DNA from: Bacteroidota bacterium | GTDB taxonomy: Bacteria; Bacteroidota; Bacteroidia; Chitinophagales; Chitinophagaceae | Reading direction: 5' to 3' | NCBI GenBank assembly: GCA_018267545.1 | Contig: JAFDYG010000545.1 | Location: 1-33,814, forward strand | Length of the DNA: 33,814 nucleotides | Shown: positions 16,968 to 28,878 of the stretch, one piece after another | How positions within the stretch are numbered: the first letter of the stretch is position 1 | How the letters are laid out: each line of letters starts with the position of its first letter | Translations under genes and position numbers: made by a program | Notes under the pieces: generated by a model | What the model was told of the DNA's origin: nothing | Seen by the model: only the letters and a program-made list of their open reading frames with translations | Databases searched by the model: none

Positions 16968-17053
16968 GTGCCGGAGATGCGCTTTTCAAAAATTAGCGCA
17001 TCTCCGGCACAGCGCTAATGATTGTCCTTCGGACGAGGCCCTTCCAGGGCCTC
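16968..17053 (-). promoter_or_regulatory. cluster of three stem-loops between susD and paralogue A
   Basis: Three hairpins lie within 86 bases: GAGGCCC/GGGCCTC (17035-17041, 17047-17053), GTCC/GGAC (17024-17027, 17031-17034) and a perfect 15-bp stem GTGCCGGAGATGCGC/GCGCATCTCCGGCAC (16968-16982, 16996-17010) with a 13-base loop. The long stem lacks a following T-run in the direction of transcription. It may therefore be a leaky attenuator or an mRNA-end stabiliser that sets the ratio of SusC/SusD to the enzymes, rather than a full terminator. Confidence 0.6.
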
Positions 17054-17069
17054 AGGTGTTAGTAGACTA

Positions 17070-18515
17070 CTAGTACCCTGGATTTTGCGGAAAAATAGTA
17101 GGATTGTTAATGATCTGAATCTGACTCAACGGTATCGGAAATATCGTCTGGTGTGCCTTCATCCCCGCCGGCTGCATCGTCGCAAGCGCCCGGCCCGTAC
17201 GAACCAGGTCGAACCAGCGGTGCCCTTCCAGACACAGCTCCAGTCGCCTTTCCAGATAGATCTTCTCCCTCGCGTCTGTCTGATTCAAACCAGAATACGC
17301 AGAAAGTCCCGCACGCACGTGCACCAGGTTCAGCTGGTCCTGCGCAAGCCCCGTCTTGCCATTCTCATTCAAGGCTTCTGCATACATCAGCAGCACATCC
17401 GCATAACGAATAACTTTCCAGTTGGCGCGGCTGTCATTCGAAGATGCAACGGGTGTGATATATTTCATCGAATAGGATTTTGATGCCTGAATCTGTGTAG
17501 TAGGTATCGGTGTATATACGCCATTGATCGTCAAGCCATATTGCACGTTGATATCTCTTCTCTTATCCGACGGGTCGAAGGCGGCATAGAAACCAGTAGT
17601 AGACGCCCCATCACTTTGCGCCTGCCCGCCCTTGATACCGTAATAATCGGTCAGCGTCAACCACGCCGGGACAAATTGATGCGTATAGCTGCTCCCCTCC
17701 TGGATACCTTCCTCGAATTCGATATCGAAGATGTATTCGCTATGATGCTCATTCTTGGTATAATCCCAGAGGTCCTTGTAATTGGGTAGTAATGAATATC
17801 CCAGCGTAGTGACCTCTTGCAGCTTAGTCTCCGCCTTTGCAAAGTCCTTGCGCGTGAGATAGACCTTTCCAAGCAGCGCCTTTGCCGCACCCTTCGTAGC
17901 CCTCCCCACGTCTACTCCACTATACTTCACAGGCAACTTGGCTTCTGCGTCGAGCAGGTCCTTGATGATGATATCGTTGTAGATATTATCCACCTTCGCC
18001 CGGCCCGACTTGTAGGACTCGGCGACCGTTACCTCGGTGGTGATAGCCGGTACATCGCCATAGATCCGCACCAGGTCGAAATACGCGAGGGCCCGCATGA
18101 ATTTTGCCTCGCCGATGTGCCGGTCCTTATTCGTAATAACGGCCGCGTCCTTCCCCTCGATTTTGGCGAGCACGCTATTGGTACGGCTGATCAGTTTGTA
18201 GTAGTTCATCCAGGTGGATTCCAGGATCGCCGTCCGGTCGTTGACGGTAAACTGTTCGACGGCCGTGTGCTCGAAATGGTTGGGAATGTCTTCCTGGATG
18301 TCATCGGCGGGCAGATCGCCGAATACCCAGAAGTTGAGGTATTGGGTCTGCAGAATGGCGTAGCACCCGGCTACCGCATCCTGAAAATCCTTGTCCGTCT
18401 TATATAATACGTCGATACTGACGGTGGCCGTCGGCACACGTTCGATGAAGCTCTTTTTACAGGCCGTCAGCGCTATCAGTGACAGCCCGGTTATCGTCAT
18501 GAATATCTTTTTCAT
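17070..18515 (-). CDS. SusD/RagB-family surface glycan-binding lipoprotein (module 2)
   Basis: This 481-residue lipoprotein partners the SusC encoded immediately upstream (21-base gap). MKKIFMTITGLSLIALTAC is a lipoprotein signal with the acylated cysteine at residue 19. Typical features are GEAKFMRALAYFDLVRIYGDVPAI (TPR-like region), VIRYADVLLMYAEALNENG, and the C-terminal LERRLELCLEGHRWFDLVRTGRA followed by FPIPLSQIQIINNP and a terminal PGY. It is followed on the same strand by the two Tat-signal enzymes after a hairpin-rich gap. Confidence 0.95.
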   Translation of the reverse strand: MKKIFMTITGLSLIALTACKKSFIERVPTATVSIDVLYKTDKDFQDAVAGCYAILQTQYLNFWVFGDLPADDIQEDIPNHFEHTAVEQFTVNDRTAILESTWMNYYKLISRTNSVLAKIEGKDAAVITNKDRHIGEAKFMRALAYFDLVRIYGDVPAITTEVTVAESYKSGRAKVDNIYNDIIIKDLLDAEAKLPVKYSGVDVGRATKGAAKALLGKVYLTRKDFAKAETKLQEVTTLGYSLLPNYKDLWDYTKNEHHSEYIFDIEFEEGIQEGSSYTHQFVPAWLTLTDYYGIKGGQAQSDGASTTGFYAAFDPSDKRRDINVQYGLTINGVYTPIPTTQIQASKSYSMKYITPVASSNDSRANWKVIRYADVLLMYAEALNENGKTGLAQDQLNLVHVRAGLSAYSGLNQTDAREKIYLERRLELCLEGHRWFDLVRTGRALATMQPAGMKAHQTIFPIPLSQIQIINNPTIFPQNPGY

Positions 18516-18536
18516 ATAGTTGATAGATTAAGATCG

Positions 18537-21500
18537 TTAGAAAGCAAGGTTTAGACCTATCACCAGGCTCTTCGTCAGGGGATAGTTGTTGTTATCGATG
18601 CCGGGGGTCAGGCTGTCATCCGTATTGCTGACGTCCGGGTTGAAGGATTCGTTCTTGGTGAACAGAAACGGATTGGTGATGCTGCAATAGAGCCGTATAG
18701 ACTGCACTTTCAGCTTGTTGACGAAGGACGCCGGCGCCAGGTAGCCAAGGTTGATATTGTTGATACGCAGATAGGTGCCGTAGTCCAGGTAACGCGAGTT
18801 CCAGGGCTCCCGGTTGTTACCCGTTGGCGCGTCATTCGGTCTTGGAACATAACCGTCACCAGGGTTCTGCTCGCTCTTCCAGTAAGCGTTGGAAGACTTG
18901 AGCTGTCTTACGCGGCCGCGCGTATTCAGCGTCCCGAGCCGGCTGATGCTCAAAATCTTATTCCCCACCGAACCCTGCAGGCTGACGCTCAGGCTGAAGC
19001 TCTTGTAGGAAACGCGGTTGCTCATTCCGAAATAGTAGTTGGGATAGGGATTCCCCATGATGGTCTGGTCGCGGCTGTCGATGATGCCGTCGGGCTTTCC
19101 ATTGGGCCCCGAAATATCACGAAAACGGGAGTCCCCTACCCTGGAACGTACCGCAGAGCCCGGAGAGAAGATCGGACCTTTGTCCAGCTCACCCTGGTTC
19201 TTGAACACGCCGTCGTTGATAAAGCCATAGAACATCCCGATAGGCTGACCGATCATGGTGACGTTACCGCCCGAATAAATGGGGTCACCCTGCGGACCAA
19301 GCTTCGTCACCTTATTGCGAAAAATGGAGATATTGAAATCCGTAGTCCACTGAATTTTACCGGTAGTATTGACCGTATTCAATCCAAATTCCCACCCCGT
19401 ATTCTTTACTTCCCCGATATTTTCCAGCGCCCTGCTGAAGCCCGTAGTCATCGGCACGTTGACGCTTAGCAGCAGATCGGTATTGGTGGATTGAAAATGA
19501 TCGACCGTGAGGTTAATCCTCCGCTGGAACAGCGAGATGTCGGCGCCCAGGTTGATCTGCTTTTGCTTCTCCCAGGTGAGTAAGGGATTGGCGAGCCGCC
19601 CCGCAGAGAACCCACCCAACGCAGTGCCAGCAAGGGTATACCGCTCGTAGTTGATGGTCGCGTACTGGTCATAGTTGCCGATATTGTTATTCCCGGTCTG
19701 ACCATAGCTGGCGCGCAGTTTCAGCTCGCTAAGCCAGTCCAGCGGCTTCATAAAGACCTCGTCCGAAAGACGCCATGCAACCGCAAAAGATGGGAAAAGA
19801 CCGTATTTGTTCTGCGAACCGAAGCGCGAAGAGCCATCCGACCGTAAAGAAGCAGTCAAATAATACCGGCTATCGTAGTTATAGTTGATCCTTCCCAGGT
19901 ACGAAATGAGAGACCATTGATAGGCATTCGAAGAACCGTCCGTTATCTGGCCGCTGACAGCGCTCAGGTAAGGCACCAGGTTGTTGGGATACTTATTGCT
20001 GGTGATGGAGTTGGACCGGAAGTCTTCCTTTTGAATGGTATAACCACCCAGCGCCGATAGATTATGCTTACCAAAGCTCTTGGTGTACGTCAGGGTATAT
20101 TCCGAGAGCCAGTTGGTCAGCATGTTGGAAGAGTCATTACCGATGGCTGGGTCGTTGAAAAACGCCGGCAGCTGCGGCTTGAAACGGCTGCTCTTGGTGC
20201 TCATCACATTGGTCCCCAGCAATACGTTCAGCTTTAACGATTTCACGATCTCGTATTCGGCACTGATATTTCCAAGCAATCTGATCATACCCTGATTGGC
20301 TTTTACTTCATTGGCCAGCGCCAAAGGATTGGTCAGGTTGGACGAACCGGCCAGTCCGCTAAAGGCAAAATAAGTACCATCGGGGTTTTTCAGCGGATAC
20401 CAGGAATTCGCCATCATAGCCTGGGCGATGACGCCATCGTTGGGACCCGTACCCGCACCGGCTGCGACGATATTGTTCGAGCTGGTATAGGTCGGATTAA
20501 GATTGACCTTCACCGCAAATTTCTTGGAGAAGCGGGCGTCGATATTCGCCCGGAAGGAATAGCGTTTGAAGTTGCTGTTGATGACGATACCGTCCTGGTT
20601 GAAAAACTCGCCGCTCAAGGCATATCGGATGTTCTCGGTACCGCCCGTAGCGCCGATCTGGTATTGCTGCTGCGGCGCCGTCTGAAGGACCGCGTCGAGC
20701 GCATCTGCGTCATAGGTGTTCTTCCCGGAGAGTACATCCAGCGCTTCCTGCGGCACCTGCCGGAACCAGCCGGTGACAGGACCGGAAACGTCCCGGCCTT
20801 CATCGATGTTCCTATTACGGATGCCGTCGTAATAATACTGCGCCTGTTCCATCGCATTCATAAACTTGGGACGCTTGGCCACTTTCTGCCAGCCCTGATA
20901 TGTATCGAAGGTGAGCGTCGCCTTGCCGGACCTGCCCCGCTTGGTATTGATGATGATAACGCCGCCGGAACCACGGGAACCATAGATAGCCGTGGCGGAA
21001 GCGTCCTTTAAGATGTCCATGCTCTCGATATCGTTCGGATTGAGCGTTTCGATATTGGTCGTCGGGAAACCATCCACGACATAAAGTGGACCGGAGCTTG
21101 CAGAGATGCTGCCGATACCCCTGATCCGTATCTGGGGCGGAGCGCCGGGTTCGCCGGACACAGGCTTGACCTGAACACCGGCAACCTTGCCGATAAGCGC
21201 CTGGTCGACCCGGGGAGCCGCCAGGTCCTTGATATCCCTGCTGCCGACCGAAGCGACCGAACCCGTCAGGTCCTTTCTCTTCTGCGTACCATACCCTACC
21301 ACCACCACGTCGTTCAGACTGGTGTTGGTCGGAGCAAGCGCGATATCCAGCGTAGCACGGCCGCCTACCGCGATTTCCTTGCTATCGTATCCCACAAAAG
21401 AGACAACGAGACGCGCGTTCTCATTCTTTACAGCAATAGAAAAGCTGCCATCGTCACGCGTCACTACCGTGTTGCTGGTGCCTTTCTCCGTAACGCTTGC

Positions 21501-21959
21501 ACCGGCCAGCGGCTCACCTTTGTCACTGGCAATCCGGCCGGTGATGGTAAACGCAGGAGGTGCGGGGGGCTCTTCCTTCTGTACAGGAGGAGGAGCCGCC
21601 TCGACCTCTCTGAGAATAATCATCTTGTTGAGAATGGTGTAAGTAAAGGGCTGATCGTGAAAACAGAGATCCAATACCCGCTCGAGCGGAGCATTGTTGA
21701 TTTGAATGGTAATGTTCTTAGCGTTTTGTAGAAGACTTTCTCTGTAGACGAAGGTGTACCCGGTCTGCTTTTTTATTTCCCGGAAGACCTTCGGAAGAGG
21801 GGAGTTGGTTTCTGAAAGCGTTAGGTTCTGAGCTTCCGTTTTGGCCGAGAGCTGAAGGCTAAAAACGAGAAGCAAAAAGGCTGTCAGTTTCATAATCAGC
21901 AACGTTTTGGTCAAACTTTTCCGGGCAAAGAAAAGTTTGCAGCAAGCAATAATTGGCAT
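18537..21959 (-). CDS. SusC/RagA-family TonB-dependent outer-membrane transporter (module 2)
   Basis: This 1140-residue outer-membrane transporter carries a signal peptide (MKLTAFLLLVFSLQLSAKTEA from residue 23), an STN domain (about 45-112, LSETNSPLPKVFREIKKQTGY), a proline-rich linker, a carboxypeptidase-regulatory-like domain (ITGRIASDKGEPLAGASV), the SusC signature DVVVVGYGTQKR and a plug domain (RIRGIGSISASSGPLYVVDG, ATAIYGSRGSGGV), then the barrel. The STN domain fits regulation by the adjacent FecR and ECF sigma. The ATG at 21959 gives the extended N-terminus common in these transporters; the ATG at 21893 would start directly at the signal peptide. Sequence similarity to the module 1 SusC is only at family level. 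Confidence 0.96.
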   Translation of the reverse strand: MPIIACCKLFFARKSLTKTLLIMKLTAFLLLVFSLQLSAKTEAQNLTLSETNSPLPKVFREIKKQTGYTFVYRESLLQNAKNITIQINNAPLERVLDLCFHDQPFTYTILNKMIILREVEAAPPPVQKEEPPAPPAFTITGRIASDKGEPLAGASVTEKGTSNTVVTRDDGSFSIAVKNENARLVVSFVGYDSKEIAVGGRATLDIALAPTNTSLNDVVVVGYGTQKRKDLTGSVASVGSRDIKDLAAPRVDQALIGKVAGVQVKPVSGEPGAPPQIRIRGIGSISASSGPLYVVDGFPTTNIETLNPNDIESMDILKDASATAIYGSRGSGGVIIINTKRGRSGKATLTFDTYQGWQKVAKRPKFMNAMEQAQYYYDGIRNRNIDEGRDVSGPVTGWFRQVPQEALDVLSGKNTYDADALDAVLQTAPQQQYQIGATGGTENIRYALSGEFFNQDGIVINSNFKRYSFRANIDARFSKKFAVKVNLNPTYTSSNNIVAAGAGTGPNDGVIAQAMMANSWYPLKNPDGTYFAFSGLAGSSNLTNPLALANEVKANQGMIRLLGNISAEYEIVKSLKLNVLLGTNVMSTKSSRFKPQLPAFFNDPAIGNDSSNMLTNWLSEYTLTYTKSFGKHNLSALGGYTIQKEDFRSNSITSNKYPNNLVPYLSAVSGQITDGSSNAYQWSLISYLGRINYNYDSRYYLTASLRSDGSSRFGSQNKYGLFPSFAVAWRLSDEVFMKPLDWLSELKLRASYGQTGNNNIGNYDQYATINYERYTLAGTALGGFSAGRLANPLLTWEKQKQINLGADISLFQRRINLTVDHFQSTNTDLLLSVNVPMTTGFSRALENIGEVKNTGWEFGLNTVNTTGKIQWTTDFNISIFRNKVTKLGPQGDPIYSGGNVTMIGQPIGMFYGFINDGVFKNQGELDKGPIFSPGSAVRSRVGDSRFRDISGPNGKPDGIIDSRDQTIMGNPYPNYYFGMSNRVSYKSFSLSVSLQGSVGNKILSISRLGTLNTRGRVRQLKSSNAYWKSEQNPGDGYVPRPNDAPTGNNREPWNSRYLDYGTYLRINNINLGYLAPASFVNKLKVQSIRLYCSITNPFLFTKNESFNPDVSNTDDSLTPGIDNNNYPLTKSLVIGLNLAF

Positions 21960-21969
21960 AGATTTGAAT

Positions 21970-21985
21970 TTGTTAGCGTTAACAA
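21970..21985. promoter_or_regulatory. palindrome upstream of susC (module 2)
   Basis: TTGTTA-GCGT-TAACAA is a perfect 6-bp-arm inverted repeat centred about 18 bases upstream of the susC start. It could be an operator or a small RNA hairpin. Nothing comparable lies at the matching position in module 1, so the role is uncertain. Confidence 0.3.
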
Positions 21986-22012
21986 TATGCGATCCACGTT
22001 CGAAATTGATTA

Positions 22013-22063
22013 ACCTGACTATTCGCCGGGAGTGTTACCAGCACTTCCGGTTTTCGTTCAGAT
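22013..22063 (-). promoter_or_regulatory. candidate structured RNA element in fecR-susC gap (copy 2)
   Basis: Read on the minus strand, the element runs from ATCTGAA (overlapping the fecR stop) to TCAGGT. Its core is CCGGAAGTG (22050-22042), loop CTGGTAA, CACTCCCGG (22034-22026): nine positions with a single A-C mismatch. The same mismatch and the same GAAGYG/CRCTCCC strands occur in copy 1 at 4082-4142, with the second stem pair changed from C-G to T-A. The second hairpin of copy 1 is missing here. Confidence 0.5.
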
Positions 22064-23241
22064 CAATGCTTTATGATAATCTTCTTATCTTCTATTTGAA
22101 ACTTTGCCTTACACGCAATCTCCAGCGCTTTTAACACGTCATCCAGCTTCGTATCCCTCGGTATATCCGCGTGCAGCACGTCACCCATCCGTTTGTTTTG
22201 AAAGCCCCCGTCCTCATAAACCAGATCTACGTCATACCAACGCGCCAGCTGATTCATGATCGTTTCGATGGTAGCATTCTCGAAATGAAACATCCCGTTC
22301 TTCCAGGCGATCACCGCATTCACGTCTACATTATCTACCCGCTTGACGCGTCCATTGGAAAGACGCGATTGCTGCCCCGGAGCCAATAAGGTCTCATTGT
22401 CGCCATTGACGAATTTGACGCTGCCCTCGAGCAGAGTCGTCGTCAGCTGCCGTTCATCGGCATAAGCCGACACGTTGAAGCTCGTACCGAGGACCTCAAT
22501 CCGCGAGCCATTGACGACGACGACAAAGGGCTTGTCTTTATTCTTGGCAACTTCCAGATATGCTTCACCAGTGATCTCGACGGACCTCTCCTTCCCCTTG
22601 AAGGCCGTGGGAAAATGTAGAGACGACGCGGCATTCAGCCAGACTATCGTTCCGTCCGCCAGCTCCACCTGGTATTGACCTCCTCGTGGAGTGGAAATAG
22701 TATTGTATAAAACCTCATCGACACTGGAAGCGCTATAAGCCAGCTTACCATCGATCTTAATTACTTTACTGCCGCCCTGCTTGGCCAGCTCGCCATTCTT
22801 CGCATCATCCAACGCCACCACAGTGCCATCGGCCAGCTTGAGCGTAGCCTTATTACCCTTCTGTTTAACCTGGGCAACGCTAACAACGGCCTTCTCAGAC
22901 ATAGGTTTTTCAACCGGCTTTTTCCAATACAACCAGACGCCCGCCACAAGCAGCAACATCGCTGCTGCAATACCGGTCATCCAATACACGCCGGCTCTCC
23001 TCCGAATAGGAACGACCGGAGCCTCCGTACCGACAATCTGCTCAAACACCGACTCCCTTTCCGCCTCGTCGGACACCGGCCTGGCATCGGCAGAAGCCGC
23101 AAAAAGCCGGTCGACGTATTCGCGCAGCTGCGGGTCGATCTTATCCTCTTTTAAGAGAGTAAGAAAATTCACTAATTCTTCATCGGAAAGGTTGTTGTGG
23201 AGGAAGCCCTCTATCAGTTCTTCCTGGGATTTTCTCGTCAT
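22063..23241 (-). CDS. FecR-family anti-sigma factor (module 2)
   Basis: This 392-residue protein has a cytoplasmic N-terminal segment (EELIEGFLHNNLSDEELVNF), one transmembrane helix at about 85-107 (VYWMTGIAAAMLLLVAGVWLYW), a periplasmic FecR domain (GGQYQVELADGTIVWLNAASS, GEAYLEVAKNKDKPFVVV, LGTSFNVSAYAD) and a C-terminal DUF4974-type domain (IETIMNQLARWYDVDLVYED). It should hold or activate the ECF sigma encoded 18 bases upstream, in response to the STN domain of the downstream SusC. Confidence 0.95.
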   Translation of the reverse strand: MTRKSQEELIEGFLHNNLSDEELVNFLTLLKEDKIDPQLREYVDRLFAASADARPVSDEAERESVFEQIVGTEAPVVPIRRRAGVYWMTGIAAAMLLLVAGVWLYWKKPVEKPMSEKAVVSVAQVKQKGNKATLKLADGTVVALDDAKNGELAKQGGSKVIKIDGKLAYSASSVDEVLYNTISTPRGGQYQVELADGTIVWLNAASSLHFPTAFKGKERSVEITGEAYLEVAKNKDKPFVVVVNGSRIEVLGTSFNVSAYADERQLTTTLLEGSVKFVNGDNETLLAPGQQSRLSNGRVKRVDNVDVNAVIAWKNGMFHFENATIETIMNQLARWYDVDLVYEDGGFQNKRMGDVLHADIPRDTKLDDVLKALEIACKAKFQIEDKKIIIKH

Positions 23242-23259
23242 GTGCAGTGCATTTCTACA

Positions 23260-23865
23260 CTAAAGACACATAAAATAAGGGGGGAGTATTAGCAGAAATA
23301 AAAAAAATTTATCCGGAGAAGGAAGGATGTACTCCCGGATATGCTGCAAGGCCTTGGTGAGATGGCTTTTGACCGTGAGCCTGGAAATACCCAGCCGCCT
23401 GCCGATGGCAGCCGTGTCCAGCCCTTCCTTGCGGCTTAAAGTATACACTTCCCGTTGACGCTGAGGCATTTGCCGTATGGCCATGGCCACCAGCTGCTGG
23501 GTCTCTTTCAAAAGTAATTCCTGTTCGGGAGTGACGGACGAGCCCGAGAAATGGGCTTCCAGGTGGTCGGTAAACTCTTTGTCGTGCGACTTTTTTCGCA
23601 GCTGATTCAGAATATGATTACGGGCGGTAATAAATAACCAGGATTCGAATTGCAGGACGCCGGGGAGCTGCTCCCTCTTCTGCCAGATTTTTAGAAAAAT
23701 GTCCTGGGCCATTTCCTTGGACAGCTCGGCAGACTTCGTAAGCGTGAAAGCGACCAGGTAAACCCGGTCCCAATAATGGTCAAACAACCGCCGGAAGGCC
23801 TTTTCGTCCCCTTCTGCTATACGGGAAAGCAGCTCGGTTTGATTCTCTAATGACATAACAAGCAT
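23260..23865 (-). CDS. ECF-type RNA polymerase sigma factor (module 2)
   Basis: This 201-residue ECF sigma factor has region 2 at about 24-92 (KAFRRLFDHYWDRVYLVAF, EMAQDIFLKIWQKREQLP) and region 4 at about 125-180 (MPQRQREVYTLSRKEGLDTAAIGRRLGISRLTVKSHLTKAL is the sigma-4 stretch, shown here in part). It is the first gene of the module and lies directly upstream of fecR, the usual order. The start may be 23865 or the ATG at 23856 (MSLENQTEL). Like the module 1 factor it ends in a hydrophobic tail (FFLFLLILPPYF). Confidence 0.94.
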   Translation of the reverse strand: MLVMSLENQTELLSRIAEGDEKAFRRLFDHYWDRVYLVAFTLTKSAELSKEMAQDIFLKIWQKREQLPGVLQFESWLFITARNHILNQLRKKSHDKEFTDHLEAHFSGSSVTPEQELLLKETQQLVAMAIRQMPQRQREVYTLSRKEGLDTAAIGRRLGISRLTVKSHLTKALQHIREYILPSPDKFFLFLLILPPYFMCL

Positions 23866-23891
23866 ACCGTCGGTTGAATCGTAAGTAGTTA

Positions 23892-23901
23892 GTACCGGTA
23901 C
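23892..23901. promoter_or_regulatory. palindrome upstream of the module 2 sigma gene
   Basis: GTACCGGTAC is a perfect 10-base palindrome 26 bases upstream of the sigma start, inside a short region that also repeats TACCG/CGGTA. It is a candidate operator; short palindromes can occur by chance. Confidence 0.25.
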
Positions 23902-23920
23902 GGTAAATATACAAAACTGT

Positions 23921-24361
23921 TTATTTCTCTCTTATATATTTTTCGATGATCTCTCTATCTACACCAGCGCCTTCCACTTTTTCCATCCCCCTTTGAACAA
24001 GCGTATCTCCATTAATGGTCACCGTAAACGTAAACGTTTTGCCTTCCCAATTCTTATCGCCATAAAAATCCAGGTGCTCGGTATACTGGTTCCCGTCAAG
24101 CGTATAGCTTCCTCCACCCGCATCGAAATGATTAGAGGAATCCTTTGGGCTGTTAATGTCATGCTTGATAAAGGTGAAGTGAGTTCCGTTGATGATCTTG
24201 AGCATCCGGGTATTTTTGGAATAATAATCTGTAACCTCCGAAACACCCTTGGTAATGGTAGTGCCGGAAACAAGCCGCCAGGTTCCTACAATCGCAGGAG
24301 CAGAAGACGACTGACAGGCGAAAAGAAAAAGACAGGCCGGGATAATGGTTTTATAATTCAT
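23921..24361 (-). CDS. small lipocalin-like lipoprotein
   Basis: This predicted 146-residue lipoprotein starts MNYKTIIPACLFLFAC, with the acylated cysteine at residue 16, so I choose the ATG at 24361 over the one 21 bases upstream. IVGTWRLVSG near the N-terminus and the following beta-rich pattern (RMLKIINGTHFTFIKH, GGGSYTLDGNQYTEHLDFYG, GKTFTFTVTINGDTLVQRG) are typical of small lipocalin-like domain proteins of Bacteroidota. Its ligand is unknown. It is divergent from the AraC-family gene and lies upstream of the module 2 sigma gene on the same strand. Confidence 0.75.
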   Translation of the reverse strand: MNYKTIIPACLFLFACQSSSAPAIVGTWRLVSGTTITKGVSEVTDYYSKNTRMLKIINGTHFTFIKHDINSPKDSSNHFDAGGGSYTLDGNQYTEHLDFYGDKNWEGKTFTFTVTINGDTLVQRGMEKVEGAGVDREIIEKYIREK

Positions 24362-24411
24362 ATAGAGTCTCGTTTCCTGCAATCTAACGATAAAATTTGT
24401 AGCTTCATACT

Positions 24412-25302
24412 ATGTCTGTACTGAACATCGACCAGCAGGTGCGGGTCTATCCCCTGGGCACCGGCGACATGCCAGGAAACCGTCTGCTCAAAATTGGCCG
24501 CGCCGAAGGAGAAGCTGCCTACACCCCCGACTTCCTCCTCCCGCACCGGAAAGACTATTACTTCATGGTTTTTGTAAAACGCGGCTCCAGCCGCCATTGG
24601 GTCGACATGATCCCCTATGATCTTAAAGACAATACATTCTATTTTACCGTACCGCAGCAGGTACACCTAAAGGAAGAACCTAAGCCAATCTGGTGCACCA
24701 GCATCTCCTTCACCACCGAGTTCCTCGCCCTGCAGGAAAATGCCGCACTGAGCAAGCTTCCACTGATCCTAAATCCACAGAATGGCCACGAGCTGCTGCT
24801 TTCCGATCCTGACCTGACCTTTGTGGAGGACCTGACGGACAAGATCTATTCCGAATATAACAAACCCGGCGAATGGCAGCAGCGTATGCTGACCGCCTAC
24901 CTGACGGTGCTGCTTACCTACCTGAGCCGCCTGTATACCGAACAATACAAAAGCGACACGCCCTCGCCTGACCGTCTTCTGCTGAAACGATACCAGGCCA
25001 AAATCGACGAGTCCTTCCGCAGCCTGCACGAGGTAGCAGAATATGCGGCACTCCTCAACATTTCCCCCGGCCACCTGGGCGAGGTCGTAAAAGCGCAAAG
25101 CGGCCACTCCGCCATCGACCACATCCACCAGCGGCTCGTCCTCGAAGCCCGTCGCCTCCTCTTCCATACCGACAGCCCCATCAAAGAGATCGCCTTCGAC
25201 CTCGGCTTTGCCGACGCCTCCTACTTCAACCGCTTCTTCAAACGGGAAACCGGTACAACTCCAGCCGAATACCGGACCAGCATCCGCAAAATGTACCATT
25301 AA
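24412..25302 (+). CDS. AraC-family transcriptional regulator
   Basis: This 296-residue protein has an N-terminal cupin-like sensor domain (HRKDYYFMVFVKRGSSRHWVDM is its sheet region) and a C-terminal AraC double helix-turn-helix (about 195-292), with NISPGHLGEVVKAQSG and IKEIAFDLGFADASYFNRFFKRETG as the two recognition regions. It probably activates the SDR oxidoreductase gene that follows 51 bases later on the same strand, a common pairing. It is divergent from the lipocalin-like gene. Confidence 0.94.
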   Translation: MSVLNIDQQVRVYPLGTGDMPGNRLLKIGRAEGEAAYTPDFLLPHRKDYYFMVFVKRGSSRHWVDMIPYDLKDNTFYFTVPQQVHLKEEPKPIWCTSISFTTEFLALQENAALSKLPLILNPQNGHELLLSDPDLTFVEDLTDKIYSEYNKPGEWQQRMLTAYLTVLLTYLSRLYTEQYKSDTPSPDRLLLKRYQAKIDESFRSLHEVAEYAALLNISPGHLGEVVKAQSGHSAIDHIHQRLVLEARRLLFHTDSPIKEIAFDLGFADASYFNRFFKRETGTTPAEYRTSIRKMYH

Positions 25303-25341
25303 TACCGGTGAATGTGTTCCTGCCATAGCTCCTGCCCATGG

Positions 25342-25349
25342 TAGCTTTG
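25342..25349 (+). promoter_or_regulatory. -7 box of a promoter directly before the SDR gene
   Basis: TAGCTTTG is a perfect TAnnTTTG box ending only four bases before the ATG, so transcription would begin at or very near the start codon and give a leaderless message. No clear TTG -33 box is seen at the expected distance, which fits a promoter that needs an activator such as the adjacent AraC protein. Confidence 0.4.
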
Positions 25350-25353
25350 TAGC

Positions 25354-28826
<3,473 letters not shown>

Positions 28827-28878
28827 CAATTGTTATCGTATCCGCCCCGCCCACTCATGACCTTTGATAAAAAAAGTC

